Assembly (NCBI GenBank): GCA_031423495.1
Contig: JANPFP010000168.1
Span: 5,744 to 69,743, forward strand
Source: JACPYM01 sp031423495
GTDB taxonomy: Bacteria > Acidobacteriota > Blastocatellia > RBC074
Reading direction: 5' to 3'
DNA length: 64,000 nt
Part shown: piece after piece, positions 30,239 to 37,455 of the stretch
Layout of the letters: each line of letters begins with the position of its first letter
Position numbering within the stretch: the first letter of the stretch is position 1
Program-made: the position numbers and the translations under genes
Notes under the pieces: model-generated
Told to the model about the DNA's origin: nothing
Seen by the model: only the letters and a program-made list of their open reading frames with translations
Databases searched by the model: none

Positions 30239-31672
30239 TTACCCCTTCGTCCCGCCCACCGTCATCTCTGAAATTTTGATCGTCGGCATCCCCACCCCCA
30301 CCGGAACCGACTGCCCATCTTTGCCACACGTACCCATTCCGGTATCAAGTTTCAAATCATTCCCCACCGCCGTGACTTTGGTGAGAGCGACGGGGCCGTT
30401 GCCGATTAACGTAGCGCCTTTGACCGGCGCGGTGACCTGGCCGTCTTCGATCAGGTAAGCCTCGCTGGCTGAGAAAACGAATTTGCCGTTGGTGATGTCT
30501 ACTTGCCCGCCGCCGAATTGCACGGCGTAAAGGCCACGCTTGACCGATTTGATGATGTCCGCCGGATCGCTTTGGCCCGCGAGCATGTAGGTATTCGTCA
30601 TACGCGGCATCGGCAGGCATTGATAACTCTCGCGGCGTCCGTTGCCAGTGATGGCGGCTCCGGTGAGACGCGCGCTTAACTTGTCTTGCAGGTAGCCGCG
30701 CAAGATGCCGTTTTCGATCAATACGGTTTGCGAAGTCGCGTTCCCTTCGTCGTCAATGTTGAGCGAACCGCGCCGACCGGGGATCGTGCCTTCATCCACG
30801 ACGGTGCAAAGTTCGCTGGCGACTTTTTGCCCGATCAAACCTGAAAACGCCGACGTGCCTTTGCGGTTGAAATCGGCTTCGAGGCCGTGGCCGACGGCTT
30901 CGTGCAAGAGGATGCCGGGCCAGCCTGAACCGAGTACGACTTCCATCGCGCCCGCCGGAGCTTCGACGGCTTCGAGTTGGACGATGGCCTGGCGCGCGGC
31001 TTCGACGGCAAGGCTTTCGGGCGTGAGTTGCGAATGAAAGAAATCGAGCGCGTTGCGTCCGCCGCCGCCCGCGTAACCCTGCTGCAAGTTGCCGTCGTCA
31101 TCGGCAATGGTCATCACGTTGAGGCGCGTCAGCGGCTGTACGTCGCCGATCAACAAGCCTTCCGACGTAGCGATCATCACCAGTTTGAACTTGTCGAGAA
31201 ACGAAGCCTGCACTTCGCGGATGCGCGTGTCGTGCGCGCGCGCGGTCGCGTCGGCGCGTTGCAACAATTCGATCTTGCGTTCGAGCGGCTCTTCGCTGGT
31301 GGGGTGTTCGACGCGATAAAGGTCGTGTGCGGGCTTGCTAGCGGTGACATTCACGGGCGAGACGGCGACACCGCTGTCGGCGATGTGCGCGGCGGTGAGT
31401 GCAGCCTTGCGAATGGCTTCAACTGTGATCTCGTCGCAATAGGCATAGCCGCTACGTTCGCCGCTGATGACGCGGACGCCTACGCCTTGCTCAATTGTGC
31501 GGTTGGCAGTCTTGACGATCTGCTCTTCGAGTTGCAGTGCGTTATTGACGGTGTATTCAAAATACAAGTCGGCATATTCTCCGCCTTGCGAGAGCGCGGC
31601 AGAAAGCAGGCTGTCGAGGTCGGCGAAGGTGAGATTGAAACGTGACGTGAAAAATTGAATTGGGTTTGTCAT
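30239..31672 (-). CDS. tldD: TldD family metalloprotease subunit
   Basis: A 477-residue subunit of the TldD/TldE zinc protease, which digests unfolded or leader peptides and is needed for maturation of some ribosomal peptides. The HExxxH metal-binding motif is visible as HEAVGHGLEADFNRKG near residue 256. The conserved glycine-rich C-terminus is seen near GMGTCGKDGQSVPVGVGMP, and the start YADLYFEY is typical. TldD normally works with TldE/PmbA, whose gene is often adjacent; it is not in this window. A Uma2 gene lies 32 bp upstream in the same orientation. Confidence 0.95.
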   Translation of the reverse strand: MTNPIQFFTSRFNLTFADLDSLLSAALSQGGEYADLYFEYTVNNALQLEEQIVKTANRTIEQGVGVRVISGERSGYAYCDEITVEAIRKAALTAAHIADSGVAVSPVNVTASKPAHDLYRVEHPTSEEPLERKIELLQRADATARAHDTRIREVQASFLDKFKLVMIATSEGLLIGDVQPLTRLNVMTIADDDGNLQQGYAGGGGRNALDFFHSQLTPESLAVEAARQAIVQLEAVEAPAGAMEVVLGSGWPGILLHEAVGHGLEADFNRKGTSAFSGLIGQKVASELCTVVDEGTIPGRRGSLNIDDEGNATSQTVLIENGILRGYLQDKLSARLTGAAITGNGRRESYQCLPMPRMTNTYMLAGQSDPADIIKSVKRGLYAVQFGGGQVDITNGKFVFSASEAYLIEDGQVTAPVKGATLIGNGPVALTKVTAVGNDLKLDTGMGTCGKDGQSVPVGVGMPTIKISEMTVGGTKG

Positions 31673-31704
31673 GAAATGTGAGTCAAGCAGTTACGAGATT
31701 AAAC

Positions 31705-32250
31705 CTAAACCGGTAGCTGAAAGAGTTCGCTGATGCGCAAGCGAAAGCCTGGCAGCAAAGTTTCGTTCACCAGTTCTTCTTCGTCAGACAACACTTTGAT
31801 TGCTTTGGGTGAGTCATAAACGTGTACGTTGCGAAATTCGAGAGAGATGAGCCAAACCTGTTGCACGCCTGCGGCGAAGTATTCATGCACTTTACGGTTC
31901 ACCTTTTCCCAAACTTCATTGGGCGAGATCACTTCGACCGCGAGGTCGGGCGCAACGGGACAGTTGGCATCCAATTCGCCGCCTTCAGGCATGCGTGCGG
32001 CAGAAAGGAATGAAACATCCGGCAAGCGTTCATTGTTGCCAATCATAAAGGTGGTGTCAGCGCCATAAACTGCGCCGAGACGGTTTAGTTTGACGTGCAT
32101 ACCCATTTCAATAATCAAACGCGTACCCACGCCGCCGTGTCGCATGTTACCCATCTCTCTCGCCTCCAGTTGTCCGTCAACCAGTTCATATCGTTTGTCG
32201 GCATCGTCTTCTAAAGCGACTGCCGCAGCCGTTTGCATGATTGGAGCCAT
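31705..32250 (-). CDS. Uma2 family putative endonuclease (DUF820)
   Basis: A 181-residue protein of the Uma2/DUF820 family, which has a restriction-endonuclease-like fold and no established cellular role. The signature is seen in YELVDGQLEAREMGN, the PDVSFLSAARMP stretch, the core VAPDLAVEVISPNE (Asp and Glu of the nuclease-like site) and KVHEYFAAGVQQVWLI. The ATG at 32250 is supported by GGAGG 9 bp upstream. It probably shares a transcript with tldD. A second member lies at 59031-59552. Confidence 0.9.
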   Translation of the reverse strand: MAPIMQTAAAVALEDDADKRYELVDGQLEAREMGNMRHGGVGTRLIIEMGMHVKLNRLGAVYGADTTFMIGNNERLPDVSFLSAARMPEGGELDANCPVAPDLAVEVISPNEVWEKVNRKVHEYFAAGVQQVWLISLEFRNVHVYDSPKAIKVLSDEEELVNETLLPGFRLRISELFQLPV

Positions 32251-32382
32251 CAGCTTTTCCCTCCGTTTGAAAATTCAATTGCGACCAGATTGTAGTTGTG
32301 TCACACGAGCAGCGGCAAGCACGGAATGTTTAATGAATGAAGTTGAAAAATGCTGTCACGCAACGCACGATGCCACGGCGAT

Positions 32383-32472
32383 GTATCGCAACCTGTCAGG
32401 TTGCGAAGCCTTTCTTCTTCGACCTAATTTGTAGCTGCGCAAGCCGTGCCGCAACCTGACAGGTTGCGATAC
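32383..32472. repeat. Twin-hairpin repeat, family A copy 2
   Basis: Two perfect 23 bp arms (32383-32405 and 32450-32472) flank a 44 nt spacer, the same spacer length as in copy 1 but of unrelated sequence. Each arm is a small hairpin, CGCAACCT/AGGTTGCG with a 3-nt loop. The outer ends are GTA and TAC. It lies between divergent uma2 and the molybdoenzyme gene and ends 17 bp before the latter's start. Confidence 0.85.
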
Positions 32473-32489
32473 GGCTGGTGAGGAATCGC

Positions 32490-34721
32490 ATGGCCTGGAA
32501 TCCCAAACAATGGGTGAGCCTTTCGCCGAACGGCATCGGGTACACCAAACCGAATCACTATCTCGAAATGGCGAAAGTCATGTGGGCGAACCGCGATGAG
32601 TTGCCGTTCGCTTATCGCATTCTGACGCAAGGCGTATGTGATGGTTGCGCGCTGGGTACGAGCGGCCTGCACGATTACACGCTCGACGGCATTCATCTTT
32701 GTATGGTGCGGCTTGAGTTGATGCGGCTCAATACGGCTCCGGCATTGGATGTCGCGTTGCTCAACGATGCTGACAAGCTAACGCAAATGAGTGCGCGCGA
32801 GTTGCGTGAATTGGGGCGGCTTCCCTTTCCGATGTTGCGGCGCAAGGGCGAACGCGGCTTCACGCGCGTGACGTGGGAGGCGGCGTTGCAACTCGCGGCG
32901 CATGCAGCCAAGCAAACGTCGCCTGAGCGAATGGCGTTTTATCTGACTTCGCGCGGACTGACGAACGAGGCTTATTACGTCGCCAACAAGGTCGCGCGCT
33001 TTCTCGGCACCAATAATGTAGACAACTCCGCGCGCCTCTGCCACGCGCCTTCAACCGTGGCGATGAAACAAAGCATCGGCGTAGCGGCTTCGACCGTGAC
33101 TTACCGCGACTGGATCGGCAGCGACTTGATCGTATTTTTCGGCAGCAATACCGCGAATAATCAGCCGGTCACGACGAAATATCTTTACGAAGCGAAACAA
33201 AAAGGCACGCGCATCGCAGTCATCAACCCTTACCGCGAGCCGGGCATGGAGCGTTATTGGATTCCTTCAATCGCCGAAAGCGCGTTGTTCGGCACGAAAC
33301 TGACTGATGATTTTTTTCAGGTACACACGGGCGGCGACCGCGCGTTCATCGCGGGCGTGCTGAAACACCTGATCGAAAACGACTGGATTGATAAGACGTA
33401 TATCGAACGGCATACGACTGGCTTTGCTGAGTTGAAGGCCACGGCACAGGCGCACGCCTGGGACTTGCTCGAAGCTGCATCGGGCGCGAGCCGCGCTGAG
33501 ATGCTGCGTTTCGCGGGACTCCTGGCTGAAGCCAAAAACGCGATCTTCGTTTGGTCAATGGGCATCACCCAACATCACGACGGGGTCGCCAACGTACGCG
33601 CCCTCGTTGATCTCGCTTTGGCGCGCGGGTTCGTAGGCAAGCCACAAAGCGGCCTCGTACCGATTCGCGGACACAGCGGCGTGCAAGGCGGAGCCGAGAT
33701 GGGTTGCGTACCCAATCAACTGGCGATGGGCGTTGCGCCTGATGCGGCGGGCGCAGCGCAGATGAAAGCGATGTGGGGCTTTAACGTGCCTACAGAAAAA
33801 GGCTTGAACACCATCGAAATGATTGACGCGGCTTATCGCGGCGAGTTGGATTGGTTTTATCAAAGCGGCGGCAACTTTTTAGAGACCGTGCCTGAACCCG
33901 ATTACGTACGGCAGGCCGTCGCGCGCATCCCGGTGCGGGTGCAGCAAGACATCGTGCTGTCACCGCAAATGTTCGTCGAACCGAAAGACTGGGTATTGTT
34001 GTTGCCGACGCGGACGCGCTACGAACAGACGAGCGGCGGGACTGAGACTTCGACCGAACGCCGCATTCTCTTCAGCCCCGAAATCGCCGGACGCCGCATT
34101 GGCGAGGCGCGCAACGAGTGGGAGATTCCCATGCAAATCGCCGAACGCATCAAACCCAATGAAGCGCACCTGATTCATTTCGCCGACGGACAGGCCATTC
34201 GCAACGAAATCGCGCGGGCGGTTCCGACTTACGACGGCATTCAACATCTGCGCAAGACGGGCGACCAAGTGCAATGGGGCGGCGAACGATTGTGTGAACA
34301 GAAGCAGGCTGATGGCACGACGAAACCGCACTTTGCTATGCCTGAAAGACGTGCGCGATTCTCAACCGTAGCGATTACGCTCAAGCCAAAGACGGCGAAT
34401 CAATTGCGCCTTTCGACACGACGCGGCAAGCAATTTAACAGCATCGTGCAACGTGACCGCGATCCGTTGAACGGCGCGGCGCGCGAAGACATTTTGATCA
34501 GTGAAACCGACGCTTTACGACTGAACCTCAAGCACGGCGACGCGATTCGTTTGCACAATGAAGTCGGTGAAATGCACGGGCGCGCATTCATCGCGCCACT
34601 CACGCCCGGCAACCTGCAAGCCCACTGGCCCGAAGCCAACGTGTTGCTCAAACGCGGGCAATGCGACGATGAATGCGGCATTCCTGATTACAACGCGTTG
34701 GTTGAGCTTGAGCGCGTCTGA
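32490..34721 (+). CDS. FdhF/YdeP-type molybdopterin oxidoreductase
   Basis: A 743-residue molybdenum- or tungsten-bis-MGD enzyme of the FdhF/YdeP group, related to formate dehydrogenase but with uncertain substrate; YdeP itself is linked to acid resistance. An N-terminal cluster segment is visible (GVCDGCALGTSG, with a further Cys in GIHLC). The Mo-ligand region reads NSARLCHAPS, so the ligand is Cys where FDH-H has selenocysteine. The molybdopterin domain (IVFFGSNTANNQPVTTKYL) and a C-terminal dinucleotide-binding domain follow. The ATG at 32490 is chosen because GAGGA lies 5 bp upstream; a GTG at 32478 is the alternative. No FdhD or electron-transfer subunit gene is adjacent. Confidence 0.92.
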   Translation: MAWNPKQWVSLSPNGIGYTKPNHYLEMAKVMWANRDELPFAYRILTQGVCDGCALGTSGLHDYTLDGIHLCMVRLELMRLNTAPALDVALLNDADKLTQMSARELRELGRLPFPMLRRKGERGFTRVTWEAALQLAAHAAKQTSPERMAFYLTSRGLTNEAYYVANKVARFLGTNNVDNSARLCHAPSTVAMKQSIGVAASTVTYRDWIGSDLIVFFGSNTANNQPVTTKYLYEAKQKGTRIAVINPYREPGMERYWIPSIAESALFGTKLTDDFFQVHTGGDRAFIAGVLKHLIENDWIDKTYIERHTTGFAELKATAQAHAWDLLEAASGASRAEMLRFAGLLAEAKNAIFVWSMGITQHHDGVANVRALVDLALARGFVGKPQSGLVPIRGHSGVQGGAEMGCVPNQLAMGVAPDAAGAAQMKAMWGFNVPTEKGLNTIEMIDAAYRGELDWFYQSGGNFLETVPEPDYVRQAVARIPVRVQQDIVLSPQMFVEPKDWVLLLPTRTRYEQTSGGTETSTERRILFSPEIAGRRIGEARNEWEIPMQIAERIKPNEAHLIHFADGQAIRNEIARAVPTYDGIQHLRKTGDQVQWGGERLCEQKQADGTTKPHFAMPERRARFSTVAITLKPKTANQLRLSTRRGKQFNSIVQRDRDPLNGAAREDILISETDALRLNLKHGDAIRLHNEVGEMHGRAFIAPLTPGNLQAHWPEANVLLKRGQCDDECGIPDYNALVELERV

Positions 34722-34771
34722 GTTCATGAGGCTTGCCGAAGCGACGGCGCATCGGCTAGCCTCGCGGCTCC

Positions 34772-36088
34772 ATGAAACCCATTTCAATTCGACCTGTGCC
34801 TTTACGCATCGGCTTGCTGCTGGCGTTAGTTGTGCTGTGCGGCTGGCTGGGATGGCGACTCGTTTACGCGGGGTTGGGCGACTCGCTCGCCGTGGCCTTG
34901 CAACGCGCGCCGAACCTCAACGCCGCTGCGCGCCTGAAAATGGCGGATCAGGCGGCGAGCTACGCGCCGCACGATCCGCTGGTGCGGTGGGAACGCGGCG
35001 CAACTTACCTCGCCGCCGCCAACGAAGAGCAAAACAACGAATACGCAAAAACGGCTGTGAGTGAATTGCGCGCGGCGACGGCGTTGAGTCCGCAGGACGC
35101 GCGCATCTGGCTCGCTTTGGGCAAGGCGTTGGCGCGCGCAGGCGATACCGCCGGAGCCAAAGCCGCGCTCACTAAAGCTACGCAACTCGCGCCGCATCAT
35201 TTCGAACCGCACTGGACGCTGGGCAATCAGTTGTTGCGTACGGGCGAACGCGAGGCCGCCTTTGCCGCGTTGCAAACGGCGTTGCGCCAAAAGCCTGACG
35301 CGCTGCCGTTGGTGTTTGAATATGCCTGGAGCTTTTATCAGGGCGATGCCGACGCGGTGATTCGCGCGTTGAATCCGCCGCCGACATTGCGTGCCGCCTG
35401 TGCGGCGCGGTTGATTGCGCACAATCAGGTTGAGGCCGCGATGAAGCTGTGGCAACAGGGTGACAGGCCGCCTACGCCCGTTGAAACCAAGCCCATCATC
35501 GAATCGTTGCAACGCATCGGACGCCAGCGCGCCGCCTTCGACATTTGGCGCAAGGCTTTTGCCGAACCTGTGGCCGAGGCTGGTTCGGCGCTCGCCAACG
35601 GCGGCTTTGAACAGACGATTGATTTGGGCAGCAGCGCGCCGTTTCTCACCTGGCAAATTGCTACGCCAACGGGCGTGACGGTCGGACTCGATCCACAGGT
35701 ATTCTCAGCAGGCGCGTTGAGCTTGCGGCTGCGTTTTGATGTGAAAGAAAACGTCGCTCTCATCGTGGCTACGCAAACCGTGCCGGTGCAACCGCGTACC
35801 GCTTATCGTTTGCGTTGCATGGTCAAAACCGAAGAATTGCAAAGCCTCAGCACGCCGTTCATTTCGATTCAGGATGCCGCCGATGACAAACGCTTGAGCA
35901 TTACTACGCCCGCCATCAGCAGCGGCTCGGCGGAATGGACGGAATACAAAGCCGATTTCGTGACAACGACGGCGTCTGAAGCTGTGACAGTACGGCTGAT
36001 GCGTATGCCTTGCGCCGAAGCCCCTTGCCCCATGCGCGGACGTTTGTGGTTCGACGATTTTCAACTCACCGAGAAAAAAGCCCCATGA
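34772..36088 (+). CDS. Membrane-anchored TPR protein with C-terminal carbohydrate-binding-like domain
   Basis: A 438-residue protein with one N-terminal membrane helix (PLRIGLLLALVVLCGWLGW). A TPR region (about 40-230) includes ARIWLALGKALARAGDTAGA and HWTLGNQLLRTGEREAAF. The last 170 residues form a beta-sandwich with LANGGFEQTIDLGSSAPFLTW and FDDFQL, like CBM4/9-type carbohydrate-binding domains. The stop overlaps the start of the O-antigen ligase gene (ATGA), so the two are coupled. Together they suggest export or polymerisation of a surface polysaccharide, with this protein as scaffold or glycan binder. Confidence 0.85.
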   Translation: MKPISIRPVPLRIGLLLALVVLCGWLGWRLVYAGLGDSLAVALQRAPNLNAAARLKMADQAASYAPHDPLVRWERGATYLAAANEEQNNEYAKTAVSELRAATALSPQDARIWLALGKALARAGDTAGAKAALTKATQLAPHHFEPHWTLGNQLLRTGEREAAFAALQTALRQKPDALPLVFEYAWSFYQGDADAVIRALNPPPTLRAACAARLIAHNQVEAAMKLWQQGDRPPTPVETKPIIESLQRIGRQRAAFDIWRKAFAEPVAEAGSALANGGFEQTIDLGSSAPFLTWQIATPTGVTVGLDPQVFSAGALSLRLRFDVKENVALIVATQTVPVQPRTAYRLRCMVKTEELQSLSTPFISIQDAADDKRLSITTPAISSGSAEWTEYKADFVTTTASEAVTVRLMRMPCAEAPCPMRGRLWFDDFQLTEKKAP

Positions 36089-37374
36089 GTTCATTTGAAG
36101 AAATATCCGATCACGGCTTGGCGAAAGTGATTTACGTCGCTTTGCTGGCGTTGCTGGTATTGACGCCGCTGCCTTACGGCACGGTCGAGACGTGGTCAAT
36201 TACGTTGTGGCAACTTTCCCTGCTCGCGCTCGCGGTGCTGTGGGGGCTGGCGATGTTGCGCGATGGCGCGCTGGCCTGGCCTGACACGCCGTTGATCTGG
36301 CCCTTGCTCGCTTGGCTGGTTTGGACGTGCGTGCAAGCCGCGACCGTTAGCGTAGACGTATTCGCTACGCGCTATGCCGCCGCCAAGCTGCTGACCTATC
36401 TGATTTTTTTCACGCTCTTTGCGGCTTACGTTTACAGCGAAACGCGCCGACGTACCGCCGTCAAAATCATCATCGCGGTGTGCGCAGCCATCGCGTTAAT
36501 CGGCATCGCGCAAAAATATACGGGCGCGTGGCTGTGGCAACGCGGCACGTTTGGGCCGTTTGTGAACCGCAATCATTACGCGGGCTTTTTGGTTATGGGC
36601 ATAGGCCTCACGGGCGGGATGCTGATCGAACGCGGCGCGAAAAATGAAACGCTGGCGTTGTATGCCGCCGCCGCCATCGTGATGATCGCGGGCGTGGGGC
36701 TGTCGGCTTCGCGCGGCGGCGTGCTGGCGCTGGCGGCGGAACTCGTGTTCCTCATCGTCGTAACGCGCGTCGGCGGCGTGCGCGAAAAGGCTTCGGGCGC
36801 AGCCGTCGCGTTGCGTACCGTCGGCGTTTTGCTATTGGGCTTGGCGGCCATCGCAGGTTCGATCTGGCTGGTAGGTTCAGAGGGCTTGCGCGAAAATTTC
36901 GCGCGCATCGAACAGGACGCGCAAAGCAATGCGACAGCGTTGAATCCTTACGATCTGTTCAGCCGCCGCGATATTTGGCAGGCCAGTTGGCAACTCTTTC
37001 AAAAGCATCCGCTCACCGGCGTAGGCCTCGGCGCTTTCCCGGCGGCTTATGCGCAACACGATCCGAGTTCGGGCGCGCAACGCGTCGAACAAACGCATAA
37101 CGATTACCTGCAAATTTTGACTGACAGCGGATTGATCGGCGGCGGGTTGGCTTTGGCGTTTCTGATTCTGCTGTTTGTTTCGGCGTTCAAGTCGGCGCAA
37201 ACGCGCGACCGGCATCATCGGGCGCTTACGCTGGGCGCGCTGGCGGGCTGTTTCGCCATCGTGGTTCACAGCTTCGTTGATTTCAATTTGCAGGTCACCG
37301 CCAACGCTCAACTGTTTCTCGCGCTGTGTGCGTTAGCTACGACAACGCGCCAGTCAACCAACCGGACAGATTAG
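36085..37374 (+). CDS. O-antigen ligase/polymerase family protein (Wzy/WaaL-like)
   Basis: A 429-residue inner-membrane protein with about ten helices and the Wzy_C core. The characteristic periplasmic loop is visible: the RRDIWQASWQLFQKHPLTGVG stretch near residue 295, followed by VEQTHNDYLQILTDSGLIGG near 335, with the conserved His-Asn. Such proteins polymerise O-antigen units or ligate glycans to lipid A-core or to proteins; the exact reaction cannot be told. The ATG at 36085 overlaps the stop of the TPR gene, preferred over the in-frame start at 36010. The TAG stop lies inside the left arm of a long inverted repeat. Confidence 0.9.
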   Translation: MSSFEEISDHGLAKVIYVALLALLVLTPLPYGTVETWSITLWQLSLLALAVLWGLAMLRDGALAWPDTPLIWPLLAWLVWTCVQAATVSVDVFATRYAAAKLLTYLIFFTLFAAYVYSETRRRTAVKIIIAVCAAIALIGIAQKYTGAWLWQRGTFGPFVNRNHYAGFLVMGIGLTGGMLIERGAKNETLALYAAAAIVMIAGVGLSASRGGVLALAAELVFLIVVTRVGGVREKASGAAVALRTVGVLLLGLAAIAGSIWLVGSEGLRENFARIEQDAQSNATALNPYDLFSRRDIWQASWQLFQKHPLTGVGLGAFPAAYAQHDPSSGAQRVEQTHNDYLQILTDSGLIGGGLALAFLILLFVSAFKSAQTRDRHHRALTLGALAGCFAIVVHSFVDFNLQVTANAQLFLALCALATTTRQSTNRTD

Positions 37375-37451
37375 CCACAGGGAACACAGGGGAAAAAGGG
37401 AAAACTAACGTCGGTTGATTTCCCTCTTCCCCCGTGTTCCCCGTGGCTAAT
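37370..37451. repeat. Long inverted repeat, family B copy 2, between convergent genes
   Basis: Arms of 33-34 nt (37370-37403 and 37419-37451) match at almost every position and enclose a 15 nt loop. The outer core is ATTAGCCAC and its complement; the inner part has repeated GGGGAA-type purine runs. The TAG stop of the O-antigen ligase gene is within the left arm. It probably acts as a bidirectional transcription barrier. The shared GCCACGGGG-type arm links it to the repeat at 489-572. Confidence 0.85.
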
Positions 37452-37455
37452 CAGC

